From an uncultured Collinsella sp. (GTDB lineage Bacteria > Actinomycetota > Coriobacteriia > Coriobacteriales > Coriobacteriaceae), in assembly GCA_902492235.1 (NCBI GenBank), contig CABUKS010000010.1:1-64000 (forward strand): 64,000 bases of DNA, written 5' to 3'. Both the position numbers and the translations under genes were made by a program. The notes beneath the pieces are model-generated. The model worked only from the letters and a program-made list of their open reading frames with translations. It did no database searches and had not been told where the DNA came from. Below, piece by piece: positions 26,301-34,686 of the stretch (its first letter is position 1; every line of letters starts with the position of its first letter).

Positions 26301-27079
26301 GCAACAACTGCGAGTACGACAGCGCCCGCGCCTTCCGTGCCGCCGGTGCCGAGGCCGACACCTTCGTGATCAACAACCTCACGCCCGAGGCGGTCGCCGA
26401 GAGCACCCACGAGCTTGCCCGCCGCATCCGTGCAAGCCAGATCGTCATGATCCCCGGCGGCTTCTCGGGCGGCGACGAGCCCGACGGCTCTGCCAAGTTC
26501 ATCACGGCGTTCTTCCGCGCTCCCGAGGTCACCGAGGCAGTCCGCGACCTGCTCAAGGCCCGCGATGGCCTGATGCTGGGCATCTGCAACGGCTTCCAGG
26601 CCCTGGTCAAGCTCGGCCTGGTGCCCTACGGCGACATCGTCGACGCCACGCCCGATGCGCCCACGCTGACGTTCAACACCATCGGTCGCCATCAGAGCCG
26701 CCTGGTGCGCACCCGCATCTCGTCCAACCTGTCCCCGTGGCTGTCGCAGTGCAGCCTCGACGACCCCTACACCGTCGCCATCAGCCACGGCGAGGGCCGC
26801 TTTGTCGCCAACGACGAAGTGCTCGCCCAGTTAATCGCCAACGGCCAGGTCGCCACGCAGTACGTGGGCGAGGACGGCAAACCCAGCATGGATCTTTCCG
26901 TCAACCCCAACGGTTCCGCACTCGCCATCGAGGGCATCACGAGCCCCGACGGCCGCGTCCTGGGCAAGATGGGCCATGCCGAGCGCCGCGGCGACAACCT
27001 GTACCGCAACGTGCCCGAGCATGTCCCCGGCGATAAGTTCATGCCGATCTTTGAGAGCGGCGTGGCCTACTTCGCTTAA
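23333..27079 (+). CDS. purL: Phosphoribosylformylglycinamidine synthase, single chain
   Basis: Converts FGAR, ATP and glutamine into FGAM, step four of purine synthesis. The 1248 residues join the synthetase and the glutaminase in one chain, as in the Clostridia/Coriobacteriia type. An N-terminal PurS-like part is followed by WSDHCRHTTF, KNETHNHPTEIEPFGGAATC, GGRTGRDGIGGATGSSK and GGKDSMSGSF. The C-terminal class I amidotransferase (about 975-1248) has PVFPGNNCEYDSARAF, GGFSGGDEPDGSAKF, the nucleophile in GICNGFQAL and the histidine in ISHGEGRF. AGGAAGG precedes the ATG. Transcribed alone and closed by a strong terminator. Confidence 0.97.
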   Translation: MVSRIYVEKKPGFDVEAQQLKGELTEILGIKGIEALRIINRYDVEGIDEELFRSCVPTVFSEPQVDVTYDELPASDGAVFAVEFLPGQFDQRADSASECVQLISQGERPAVRSAKVYMILGALDEAAIEAIKHYVVNPVEARIASLDLPETLYMETPEPQPVEVLDGFRELDEAGLAAFIAERGLAMDEADIAFCQQYFRDEDRDPTITEIRVIDTYWSDHCRHTTFGTVLDDVTIDDAVVQQAFDRYMEMRHELGRDAKPVCLMDMGTIGAKYLKKTGVMTDVDESEEINACTVKVKVDVDGEDQDWLFLFKNETHNHPTEIEPFGGAATCVGGAIRDPLSGRSYVYQAMRVTGAGDPTVPVSETLEGKLPQRKLVTTAAAGYSSYGNQIGLATGQVNELYHPGYVAKRMEVGAVVGATPANHVRRECPAPTDKIILLGGRTGRDGIGGATGSSKTQNTESIETSGAEVQKGNAPVERKLQRLFRRGDACRLIKRCNDFGAGGVSVAVGELADGLYVDLDTVTKKYDGLDGTELAISESQERMACAVADGDVEEFMGYAAEENLEATVIAEVTAEPRMRMAWNGVAIVDLSREFLNSNGAPKHQVAHVCARSVWQPSWAGSTLAERMTSLVTDLNVASNKGLSERFDSTIGAATVLMPFGGKTQLTPSSAMVAKFPVDGETTTASAMAWGFNPYLMEADQFAGAYLSVVESIAKLVAAGFEHKRAYLSFQEYFERLRTEAERWGKPMAAVLGALMAQVDLGAGAIGGKDSMSGSFEDEAGELNVPPTLISFAVAVGKAARAVSPEFKGLTHRVVRIAPATYGEDYRPDAHQLLAAFDAVEALTATGAALAVSTPGYGCGAESLFKMCVGNQIGIELAEDVDVESLFTPLYGSFIVELAEDAELPEVADGVVVEPLGTTVEGYVIDTGSEIIELSELQEAWESGIEGVFAYRSAGETPEVETIDFRAKDIHVYGGAKIARPRVIIPVFPGNNCEYDSARAFRAAGAEADTFVINNLTPEAVAESTHELARRIRASQIVMIPGGFSGGDEPDGSAKFITAFFRAPEVTEAVRDLLKARDGLMLGICNGFQALVKLGLVPYGDIVDATPDAPTLTFNTIGRHQSRLVRTRISSNLSPWLSQCSLDDPYTVAISHGEGRFVANDEVLAQLIANGQVATQYVGEDGKPSMDLSVNPNGSALAIEGITSPDGRVLGKMGHAERRGDNLYRNVPEHVPGDKFMPIFESGVAYFA

Positions 27080-27116
27080 TGCGTCCCATCGGGTACAATC
27101 CCCTCGGGTAACAACG

Positions 27117-27152
27117 CCCGCCACCGGCACACCCGGTGGCGGGTTCTTTTTT
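27117..27152 (+). terminator. purL terminator
   Basis: CCCGCCACCGG pairs with CCGGTGGCGGG around CACAC and is followed by TTCTTTTTT. A textbook intrinsic terminator 37 bases after the purL stop. Confidence 0.9.
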
Positions 27153-27177
27153 GCTTCGCGCATACAGGAAGGACATC

Positions 27178-28113
27178 ATGGAAAGCCGCAAGCCGTATCT
27201 CGCCACCCTACCCGGACTCATCCTGGGCTGTCTTATTTGCTGCGCGCTCTGGGGGTCGGCTTTCCCCTGCATCAAGATCGGTTACGGGCTCTTTGGCATT
27301 CCCGCTCACGATAGCGCCTCACAGCTGCTCTTTGCGGGCTTGCGCTTCACGCTTGCCGGCGCCCTGGTTATCGTTGGGATGAGTGCGGCCCAACGCCGCC
27401 CCCTCATTCCGCAGGCTCGCGACATCAAGCCCATCTTTGTCTTGTCACTCTTCCAGACTATCGGGCAGTACTTCTTTTTCTACCTTGGACTCTCGCGCGC
27501 CAGCGCCATGTCAAGTTCCATCATCGAGGCCAGCGCCAACTTTCTCGCAATCCTCTTTGCCGCCCTGGCATTTCACACCGAGAGGCTCAATACGCCCAAG
27601 GTGCTTGGCTGTGTGCTGGGCTTTGCAGGCGTCGCGCTCGTCAACCTTTCGGGCGCGGATGGCACCTTTGGCTTTACGCTCGACGGCGGGGGATTTATCT
27701 TGGCTTCCACTGTTGCGGGCGCCCTGTCGACCTGCCTCATTGGCATCTTCTCGCGCGAGCATGACGGCGTCTTGCTTGCCGGCTGGCAGTTTTTAGTCGG
27801 TGGCGTGGTCCTTACCGCCATCGGGTTTTTGATGGGCGGCACGTTGTCCCCCACCGAAATCGCCCCCGCCATCGCGCTCATCATTTATATGGCACTCATT
27901 TCCGCCGTCGCGTACTCGCTGTGGTCCCGCCTGCTCGCCGTCAACCCCGTCAGCCGCGTCTCGGTCTTTGGTTTTATGAACCCCGTCTTTGGTGTGCTGC
28001 TGAGCGCGCTGCTGCTCGGCGAGGGCGCTGACACGAGCCCCGTTACCGTCATCGTTGCCCTGCTGTTGGTCTGCGGCGGCATCATCATCGTCAACAAACC
28101 CAAAAAAGCCTAA
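27178..28113 (+). CDS. DMT-superfamily (EamA) transporter
   Basis: A 311-residue membrane protein with ten predicted spans arranged as two EamA halves. The first half starts GLILGCLICCALWGSAFPCIKIGYGLF and the second has GALSTCLIGIFSREHDGVLLAGWQF. It ends in a short basic tail. Family members export amino acids, metabolites or drugs; no substrate can be assigned. The ATG at 27178 has AGGAAGG seven bases upstream; the longer frame from GTG at 27136 would start inside the purL terminator. A terminator follows at 28190-28216. Confidence 0.88.
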   Translation: MESRKPYLATLPGLILGCLICCALWGSAFPCIKIGYGLFGIPAHDSASQLLFAGLRFTLAGALVIVGMSAAQRRPLIPQARDIKPIFVLSLFQTIGQYFFFYLGLSRASAMSSSIIEASANFLAILFAALAFHTERLNTPKVLGCVLGFAGVALVNLSGADGTFGFTLDGGGFILASTVAGALSTCLIGIFSREHDGVLLAGWQFLVGGVVLTAIGFLMGGTLSPTEIAPAIALIIYMALISAVAYSLWSRLLAVNPVSRVSVFGFMNPVFGVLLSALLLGEGADTSPVTVIVALLLVCGGIIIVNKPKKA

Positions 28114-28189
28114 CGAACTGCCCTTATTTAGCAGAGGGGATTCATATACTTTAGCTTAATGGAGCACATCGGTGAGCTGAGGGCCGCCA

Positions 28190-28216
28190 CGCACGCAAGC
28201 GTGCGCCCCTTTTTTT
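28190..28216 (+). terminator. Terminator after the EamA gene
   Basis: CGCACGC, a two-base loop, GCGTGCG, then CCCCTTTTTTT on the plus strand. It ends the EamA transcript and abuts the 3' end of the opposing GGDEF gene. Confidence 0.75.
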
Positions 28217-29419
28217 CTAGCGTATCTGGACGCCGGCTTTCTTTTTCTCGGCCTTGACGCGGTAGAGCTCCGCATCGGAAGCGCGAAGTAAGTCTTGCCA
28301 GGTATCAACACTATCGCCGACCCGCGCGTAACCGATGGACATCCGCAATGCATACGGCACCTCGGCACGAGCGAGCTCGTCGTTAATCGCCGAACACAGG
28401 TCTATGATGTCCTGTTCCGCCGCAGCCTTCTGGAGCACCACGAACTCATCGCCGCCATAACGCGCGATAAAGCCACCTGACGCCGAGCAGACCTCTTTGA
28501 GCGCAGCAGATATGACCTGAAGAGCATGGTCGCCCTCCACATGCCCATAGCGATCGTTAATCTGCTTAAAGCCGTCGGCGTCCATCATAAGCAGATATAC
28601 ATCTTCGGCCTGATCCACATTTGAAAAGAGCGGCAGCATATAGGTCTCAAAACGGTTGCGATTGTTAAGGCCAGTCAACGGGTCGGTCGAGATCAGCTGC
28701 TCCTGGTAGATGATGTAGAGCAGCAGGATGCTCAGCGTTATACCGACACAAAGGCCCGGTACCGAAAACAAAACCTGGAAGGTACCGCCCACCAGAGCGG
28801 GAACCGCAAAAAAGGCGAGGGTGCGATAAATGGCCTTCTTTTGCAGACTTTCGACTTTTCGAGCCTGAATAAAGGCATGCAAGGACGTATATATAACGTA
28901 GCAGTAGCTAACGATAGGTTGAATCATATAAAGCGCTCCGCGACGATACACGCCCTGCGAATCGATATAGAACAGGGCGTGCGTCCAGTAACTGGCAAAC
29001 GCCAGCACGACCACCAGAGCCGTAGGTAACGCTACAAGCACCACCCTATAGCGCGCGGACAAAAGGCGAGAGCCCTGCACTGTCTCGGAATACAAAAACC
29101 AAATGAGGCACGCGATGGCGAACAGCGAAAACGAGACCGCGTTGGAAATCCAGTTGGCCGTGATGCCTACAGGAGTGCTCACGCCGTCCGAGAGCGTCCA
29201 GATCATATCGAAGAAAATGTAGGCAGCGGAGGTGTAGCCGAGCATGCTAAACAAGAGCTGCTGGGTGCTCGAGAACAAGGAGCGGCGGCTTCGTGCGGCA
29301 AGCCCGATAAGAACAATCATGCATAGCACGAATATCTCTATCTTGAGTGCCTTAACCACTAGCGCCATCCCTTCAATATCCAAGTGGTCAGAATCGCCCA
29401 ATTCGAATCTGGGCAACAA
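28217..29419 (-). CDS. Membrane diguanylate cyclase (GGDEF domain)
   Basis: Likely makes the second messenger c-di-GMP. The N-terminal 235 residues contain about seven hydrophobic spans. The C-terminal GGDEF domain (about 240-400) opens with STDPLTGLNNRNRFE and carries DADGFKQINDRYGHVEGD and the intact active loop ARYGGDEF. I see no RxxD inhibitory site at the usual place. The sensor part resembles no named domain I can recall. The start is uncertain: TTG at 29419 has AGGGGG six bases upstream, while ATG at 29368 almost touches its GAAGGG. No c-di-GMP target is visible nearby. Confidence 0.88.
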   Translation of the reverse strand: MLPRFELGDSDHLDIEGMALVVKALKIEIFVLCMIVLIGLAARSRRSLFSSTQQLLFSMLGYTSAAYIFFDMIWTLSDGVSTPVGITANWISNAVSFSLFAIACLIWFLYSETVQGSRLLSARYRVVLVALPTALVVVLAFASYWTHALFYIDSQGVYRRGALYMIQPIVSYCYVIYTSLHAFIQARKVESLQKKAIYRTLAFFAVPALVGGTFQVLFSVPGLCVGITLSILLLYIIYQEQLISTDPLTGLNNRNRFETYMLPLFSNVDQAEDVYLLMMDADGFKQINDRYGHVEGDHALQVISAALKEVCSASGGFIARYGGDEFVVLQKAAAEQDIIDLCSAINDELARAEVPYALRMSIGYARVGDSVDTWQDLLRASDAELYRVKAEKKKAGVQIR

Positions 29420-29458
29420 ACGCCCCCTACTCCGCAGGGGTAAGGGGAATAATAGCAG

Positions 29459-29500
29459 AGCGCCCGAACGTCACTGCAAGACAGCTTTCGTTCGGGCGCT
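29459..29500 (-). terminator. Terminator of the KDG permease gene
   Basis: AGCGCCCGAACG pairs perfectly with CGTTCGGGCGCT. The minus strand continues CTGCTATTATT. It lies 47 bases beyond the permease stop codon. Confidence 0.6.
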
Positions 29501-29546
29501 CAAACGGCGCGAGTTGCACGCCGGCATCATTGATGGGTATCGATTG

Positions 29547-30569
29547 CTACTCGCCATCGATGTCGGTCGCGACGGCTTCCTCGATGGCCTCGACACCGGC
29601 AGGCGACAGATCCTCCTTGCCTTGGCAGAACTTCTTGTCGACCCAGCCGGTCAGAATCGGAGCCATGATCGCCGTGATGATAACGGCGGTGGCGATCTGC
29701 GCATACGCGGTGGGTGCAAGCTCGGCATAGCGCGGCGCGACCTCGGCGAGGGCGACCGGCGTGGTCATAGCCGTGCCGGCGATGGTGGAGCAAGCCACGG
29801 CAGCCTTGCCGTTACCGCCGCACAGGCGCTCGAACGCAAAGGTGATGGGACCGACGACAAACAGCGTGACAAGGCCCAGCAAGATACCGGAAATACCGCC
29901 GGTGATAAAGCTCGACAGGCTCATGGACGCACCGAGTTGAAAACCAATGACGGCGATCGCGGGATTGGCGCCGGGAACCAGCAGGTTCTTGATAAACGGG
30001 AAGAGGTTGCCCAGAACCATACCGATGACAAGCGGCAGGATGGAGCCGACGATGGCGCCCAGTGGGATGTTAGCAAGACCCGAAACACCCAGGATGATCA
30101 TGGTGACGGCAGGGCCGGCCGTAAAGAATAGGATGCCCACGGCGCCCTGCTCGGACTCGTCGCCGAACTCGCCCATGATGCCCGTGTAGAGCGCCATGTT
30201 GCAAAACGTAATGCCACCGATGATGGAAACCGAGCTCAGGCCCAAAAAGTTGTCGTTAAAGAAATACGCAACGCTCAGGCCCAGCACGGCTGCCACCACA
30301 AGCTTAGGAATCAGCACGACGATGCCGGTCTTGATGGCACCCGGCGTGGACTTAAAGCTGATGCCGGCGCCCACAAACAGCAAGATCGCGGCGACGATGG
30401 TGTTGGAGCCGCCGCGGCAGGCGGCGGTAAAGAAGCCGCCGATCTCGAAGACCTGCGGGCAGAAGGTATTAAGCAAAAGACCGACGATCATCGGGTAGAT
30501 CATGATGTCACCCGGAATGCGCGGTACTTTGAATTTCTTTTGCTCGTTGGCGGTCGCTCCCTGTGCCAT
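29547..30569 (-). CDS. kdgT: 2-keto-3-deoxygluconate permease
   Basis: A 340-residue membrane carrier of the KdgT family, which imports 2-keto-3-deoxygluconate and related uronate breakdown products by proton symport. The N-terminus has the family start KVPRIPGDIMIYPMIVGLLLNTFCP, followed by about ten spans and the conserved GITFCNMALYTGIMGEFGD and STIAGTAMTTPVALAE segments. The frame is open to 30599 with TTG, but ATG at 30569 has GGGGG four bases upstream. No kdgK or kdgA gene is nearby, so the substrate rests on family resemblance only. Confidence 0.85.
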   Translation of the reverse strand: MAQGATANEQKKFKVPRIPGDIMIYPMIVGLLLNTFCPQVFEIGGFFTAACRGGSNTIVAAILLFVGAGISFKSTPGAIKTGIVVLIPKLVVAAVLGLSVAYFFNDNFLGLSSVSIIGGITFCNMALYTGIMGEFGDESEQGAVGILFFTAGPAVTMIILGVSGLANIPLGAIVGSILPLVIGMVLGNLFPFIKNLLVPGANPAIAVIGFQLGASMSLSSFITGGISGILLGLVTLFVVGPITFAFERLCGGNGKAAVACSTIAGTAMTTPVALAEVAPRYAELAPTAYAQIATAVIITAIMAPILTGWVDKKFCQGKEDLSPAGVEAIEEAVATDIDGE

Positions 30570-30710
30570 GAAACCCCCATTTCCGCTGACGCGGAACAAA
30601 AGCCCACGTCACGCTTTGCTACAGTAAAGTTTGACCATGGTACCAGAAGAAGCAGACCGCCTCGGTGGGAAATTTGATTCGTTAGGCCGGGACGATAACG
30701 CATCCTGCTC

Positions 30711-31034
30711 TTATACGAGGCTCAAAACGAAATAGAACACGATGCCCGAGACGCAGCACCACAACATCGACTTTGTCTTAATTGCCACCGCCACGACGCC
30801 GGCAGCCGCAATCCAAGGAATCAAGCCCTGCCACAAGCCGGCGTCAAAAGCGCCAGGGCTTATCAAATCGTTGGCGACCAGCGCCGCGAAGGCGGCGGGC
30901 GGAATATAACCCAAGGCCTCGGTAACGCGGGGCGACAGCGTTCTCCCGCGCAACGCAAACGCCGGGGCAATGCGGAAAAATGCGATGGCCGCCCACGATG
31001 ACAGCCACAGGACCAAAAACTCATTAACGGGCAT
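30711..31034 (-). CDS. azlD: AzlD family branched-chain amino-acid exporter subunit
   Basis: A 107-residue protein with about four hydrophobic spans, including ALGYIPPAAFAALVANDLI, the hallmark of AzlD. AzlD pairs with AzlC to export branched-chain or related amino acids. ATG at 31034 has AAGGGG eight bases upstream and overlaps the azlC end by 11 bases, so the two are translationally coupled; the longer frame to 31118 lacks a ribosome site. Confidence 0.88.
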   Translation of the reverse strand: MPVNEFLVLWLSSWAAIAFFRIAPAFALRGRTLSPRVTEALGYIPPAAFAALVANDLISPGAFDAGLWQGLIPWIAAAGVVAVAIKTKSMLWCCVSGIVFYFVLSLV

Positions 31035-31716
31035 CGCGAGCACCCCTTCCTTCGGCGAGAGCATCGCACGCAAGCGCCGCGACAACGCCGACGAGCACGC
31101 TTGCCGGCACGGCGACATTCGTCCACCCCAAGAACTTGCATATGGCGACGGACACCGCAGCCAAACTGGCAGCTACGACATTGCCGCTCGACAGTCGCTG
31201 CGAAAAGAGCAGGCAGATAAAGAGCGATGTGCAGACAAAACCCGCAATAGCGGTGGGAACATCAACAACGGCGCCGACAGCGGCGCCCGTCGTACACGAA
31301 ACGCCCCATGTCGCGATGAGGATCACGTTGAGCACAAAGGACTCGAGCGGACCCCAATCCTCCCCTTTAACCAACTTGGCAAGCGAGACGCCATATGCCT
31401 CCTCGGTAAGTGTCGCGGCAACAGCCAGCGTCTGACGCTTCGAGGCACCCCTCAGATGTGGTGCGATCGATGCCGAATATAGCGCAAAGCGCGAGGAGAT
31501 TGCGGCGACGCTCGCGACGATCGATGCCGCAGGCACACCTGCCAGCCACAGATTGCAGATCATAAACTGCCCGCTGCCCGTCACGAACGTGCTGCTCAGA
31601 GCAAAAACCATCCAGGGTTCCATTCCCGTCTGCGCCATGATCATTCCGTACGGCGCGGCTATCGCAACATAGGTAAGCATCACCGGCCAGATGGTTTTAA
31701 CGATTTTGAGCACCAT
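31024..31716 (-). CDS. azlC: AzlC family branched-chain amino-acid exporter subunit
   Basis: A 230-residue membrane protein, large subunit of an AzlCD exporter. Family features are the N-terminal span pair with IAAPYGMIMAQTG, the FVTGSGQFMICNLWLAG segment and SSRFALYSASIAPHLRGASKRQT. ATG at 31716 has GAGGA seven bases upstream; the frame to 31752 has none. Together with the liv importer this suggests active balancing of branched-chain amino acids, which is inference. Confidence 0.88.
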   Translation of the reverse strand: MVLKIVKTIWPVMLTYVAIAAPYGMIMAQTGMEPWMVFALSSTFVTGSGQFMICNLWLAGVPAASIVASVAAISSRFALYSASIAPHLRGASKRQTLAVAATLTEEAYGVSLAKLVKGEDWGPLESFVLNVILIATWGVSCTTGAAVGAVVDVPTAIAGFVCTSLFICLLFSQRLSSGNVVAASLAAVSVAICKFLGWTNVAVPASVLVGVVAALACDALAEGRGARDAR

Positions 31717-31853
31717 AGCGTTCCTCGTCCCGACAAGCTTTCCGAGCCGCATTCAACGACGCGGCAGAATCATCGCCCGGTGGCAACCGAGTTCACCTAC
31801 AATTGCCACCGGATCGAAAGACACAGAAAGACACAACTTTTTAGGAAGTCATT

Positions 31854-32666
31854 ATGACAGCTATCGATCGAACGCGGGCTGCCGCGGCCTTCAAGACCTA
31901 CACCGATGCCTACGATGCCGCCAATCCGCGTATCGCGCTCAAAATCGAGCATACGTACCACGTTGCCGAGGCATGCGATGCCGTGGCACGCGAACAGGGC
32001 TGGTCACCGCAGGGCATTGACCTGGCGTGGCTTTGCGGCCTGCTACACGATATGGGCCGCTTTGAGCAGCTGCGACGCTGGGATACGTTTAAGGATGCCG
32101 AAAGCATGAGCCATGCGGCGTTGGGCGTCGAGGTTCTCTTTGGCGAAAACCCTGCAGGCGCGCCCGCGACAACAAGTATCCGCGACTTTATCGACGATCC
32201 GGTAGAAGACGAACTCATTCGATCGAGCATTGCCTATCACAGCGATTTCCGTCTACCTGCGCAGCTCGACGAGCGCACGCGGAGCTTCTGCGATATCGTG
32301 CGCGATGGCGACAAGATCGACATCATGCGCACCATCGCCGACAGCGCCGTCGACACCATCCTCAAGGTTGATGAGGACACATTTCTCGCCAGCCGGTTCT
32401 CGACACCGGCGCTCACCGCCTTTGACGAGCGCCGCTGCGTTGCACGCGACGAACGCGATGAGGCCGCCGACTACCTGGCAGGGCTTATCTGTTTTATGTT
32501 TGAGCTCGTCTATCCGGCAAGCCGCGCGCTGGCGCGCGAGCAGGGCGATATCTACCGCCTGCTCGACGCGCCTTTTGGCATTGTGCGCCCCTTTACCGAT
32601 CCCGCCACGCAAGCGACCTGGGAACGCCTAAAGAAAGAGATGCGAGCCTGGCTGGCCGGCGCCTAG
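31854..32666 (+). CDS. HD-domain phosphohydrolase
   Basis: A 270-residue soluble protein with a metal-dependent HD domain. IEHTYHVAEACDAVA is followed by LCGLLHDMGRFEQLRRW (the His-Asp pair), SHAALGVEVLF, SIAYHSDF and DGDKIDIMRTIADSA, in the correct order for an HD phosphohydrolase. The likely substrate is a nucleotide or small phosphoester, undetermined. AGGAAG precedes the ATG. Its TAG stop and the TAG stop of the opposing etfA gene share the palindrome CTAG. Confidence 0.85.
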   Translation: MTAIDRTRAAAAFKTYTDAYDAANPRIALKIEHTYHVAEACDAVAREQGWSPQGIDLAWLCGLLHDMGRFEQLRRWDTFKDAESMSHAALGVEVLFGENPAGAPATTSIRDFIDDPVEDELIRSSIAYHSDFRLPAQLDERTRSFCDIVRDGDKIDIMRTIADSAVDTILKVDEDTFLASRFSTPALTAFDERRCVARDERDEAADYLAGLICFMFELVYPASRALAREQGDIYRLLDAPFGIVRPFTDPATQATWERLKKEMRAWLAGA

Positions 32667-33868
32667 CGCTCGAGCTGGGCCAGAAGTTCCTCGACGACTT
32701 CGACGGCGTCACCGACAACTTTGTACTGCGCAGCGCCAAAGATGGGAGCATCCGGGTCCTCGTTGACGGCGATGATGCACTCCGCGCCGCCGATGCCGGC
32801 TAGGTGCTGGATAGCACCCGAAACGCCGATACTCACAAGGAGCTTGGGCGAAACCGACACGCCGGTCTGGCCGATCTGGTGGCGGTACTCCAGCCAACCC
32901 GCCTCCACGACGGGACGCGTGCAACCAAGCTCGGCACCCAGCGCATCGGCGAGTTTTCGCATCAGAGGCAGATTCTTCTTGGAGCCAATGCCGCGGCCCA
33001 CCACGACCAGACGCTCGGCATCGGCAATCGAAGCCTGCTGCCCCCACTCCTCGGCGGGAATCGAAATCTCGACGCGGGCCTTAACATCATCCGCAAGCGA
33101 TACCTGGGTAATCGTTCCGGAGCGACTGTAATCAAACTCGGGCGCTCCAAAGATGCCGGGACGCACCGTTGCCATCTGGGGACGATGATTGGGGCAGATA
33201 ATGGTGGCCATCAAGTTGCCGCCAAACGCCGGGCGTGTCTGCTGCAGCAGACCCGTCTCCGTATCCATCGAAAGCACCGTGCAGTCGGCCGTAAGGCCCG
33301 TCTGCAAGCGTACGGCCACACCTGGCGCCAGTTCACGGCCAAAGGCGGTCGCGCCGTACAGAATGGCCTCGGGCCTGCGCTCGGCTACCAAATCGCAGAT
33401 GAGGCGAGCATAGACCTCCGCATCGTTTTGGCGCAGTCGCTCGTCGCGGCAGACCACGACCTCGTCTGCACCGGCGCAAACCAGATGCTCCAGGCCGCCG
33501 AGAGAACCCTTGGGGCCCATACCGACCAGTGCCACCAGACGGCAACCACGGGCATCGGCAAGCTCGCGTCCCTTGCCCATGAGCTCGTAGGCCACGGGAG
33601 CCACGGCGTCGTGCTCGTCAGTCTGCACGAAGACCCAAATGTCTCGATATGCATCAAGGTCCACCGCGCCAGCGGCCTCGTCGCGCTCGATCGAAATGGC
33701 ATTGACGGGGCAAGCGTCGACGCACCCACCGCACAAGATGCAGCCGTCGGTCACATGGGCGCAGCGGTTGGGGCGCTCGCCCTCCACCACAACGCCACCC
33801 GAGGCACAGGCGCGAACGCAGCGACCGCAGCCGATACAGGCTTCGCTATCGATAATCAGTCCGCTCAT
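32663..33868 (-). CDS. etfA: Electron transfer flavoprotein alpha with ferredoxin domain
   Basis: Alpha subunit of an electron transfer flavoprotein, 401 residues. The first 65 residues form a 2[4Fe-4S] ferredoxin (CIGCGRCVRAC and CILCGGCVDACP). The rest is EtfA: an N-terminal alpha/beta domain and the FAD-binding part with RLVVVGRGIGSKKN, GQTGVSVSPKLLVSIGVSGAIQH and AVNEDPDAPIFGAAQYKVVGD. An N-terminal ferredoxin is the arrangement of LctC in the Acetobacterium lactate dehydrogenase/Etf complex. It directly follows etfB, with the two genes abutting, in one operon with an FAD oxidase. Confidence 0.93.
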   Translation of the reverse strand: MSGLIIDSEACIGCGRCVRACASGGVVVEGERPNRCAHVTDGCILCGGCVDACPVNAISIERDEAAGAVDLDAYRDIWVFVQTDEHDAVAPVAYELMGKGRELADARGCRLVALVGMGPKGSLGGLEHLVCAGADEVVVCRDERLRQNDAEVYARLICDLVAERRPEAILYGATAFGRELAPGVAVRLQTGLTADCTVLSMDTETGLLQQTRPAFGGNLMATIICPNHRPQMATVRPGIFGAPEFDYSRSGTITQVSLADDVKARVEISIPAEEWGQQASIADAERLVVVGRGIGSKKNLPLMRKLADALGAELGCTRPVVEAGWLEYRHQIGQTGVSVSPKLLVSIGVSGAIQHLAGIGGAECIIAVNEDPDAPIFGAAQYKVVGDAVEVVEELLAQLER

Positions 33869-34684
33869 CTATGCCATCCCCTCGATAATCTTGGCAAGCT
33901 TTGCCGCTTGCTCGACCGGTGTGCCCTCGATGGCCTCACACGTTTGGTCGCGGTCGGGCACAAACGAGCGCACGACCTGCGTCGGCGATCCGGCAAGGCC
34001 GCAACGCAAGGGGTCGGCATGTACATCGGCAGCACAGACCACCCGCACATCCGCATCTTCGGCCGCGCGAATGCCGGCGATGCTCGGCATGCGCAGCTGG
34101 CCGATCTCCTTGGCGGTCGTCATCGCGCACGGCATCTCCAGATAGACCGTCTCCTCACCGGCGTCGCAACCGTGAACGAGCGAAAACGCACCGCACGTCG
34201 TAAAGCCCGCGCTCTGCACGCAGCTCACATCGGTCACGCAGGGAATCTCGAAGGCGCCGGCCAGCTCGGGGCCAATCTGGGCAGTATCGCCATCCACCGC
34301 CATCTTGCCGCAGATGAGCAGGTCAAAGTCCTCGTCGAGCGCCTCGATGCCGCATTTGAGAGCATAGGTGGTCGCCAACGTGTCCGCACCCGCAAAGGCG
34401 CGATCGGTCAGCAGCAGCGCGTCATCGGCGCCGCGGGCAATGCAGTCGCGCAACAGCGATTCGGTTGCAGGTATACCCATCGACACCACCGTCACGCGTA
34501 CGTCCATGCCAAAGCCGATAAAGTCGTCCTTGAGCGCCAGCGCGCATTCGAGGGCACTTGCATCGAAGGGATTAATGACCGCCTGTCTGCCATCACGCAC
34601 GATGGTATTGGTTTTGGGGTCCATCTTGACCTCGGTGCTTCCCGGCACCGCTTTGACACACACCACCATATGGAAATCGCTCAT
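33869..34684 (-). CDS. etfB: Electron transfer flavoprotein beta subunit
   Basis: Beta subunit of the Etf dimer, 271 residues. Diagnostic stretches are VVCVKAVPGSTEV, INPFDASALECALALKD, DTLATTYAL and DLLICGKMAVDGDTAQIGPELA. In bifurcating or confurcating Etfs the beta subunit holds a FAD that meets NAD(H). ATG at 34684 has GGGGG nine bases upstream; GTG at 34690 overlapping the upstream stop is an alternative. It lies between the FAD oxidase and etfA without gaps. Confidence 0.93.
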   Translation of the reverse strand: MSDFHMVVCVKAVPGSTEVKMDPKTNTIVRDGRQAVINPFDASALECALALKDDFIGFGMDVRVTVVSMGIPATESLLRDCIARGADDALLLTDRAFAGADTLATTYALKCGIEALDEDFDLLICGKMAVDGDTAQIGPELAGAFEIPCVTDVSCVQSAGFTTCGAFSLVHGCDAGEETVYLEMPCAMTTAKEIGQLRMPSIAGIRAAEDADVRVVCAADVHADPLRCGLAGSPTQVVRSFVPDRDQTCEAIEGTPVEQAAKLAKIIEGMA

Positions 34685-34686
34685 CT

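Noticed and set aside
24809..26788. A 659-codon open frame on the minus strand inside purL
   Set aside because: It is fully antisense to the well-supported purL, rich in Gly/Ala/Asp/Val/His, and shows no domain. Such frames arise from GC-rich third codon positions.
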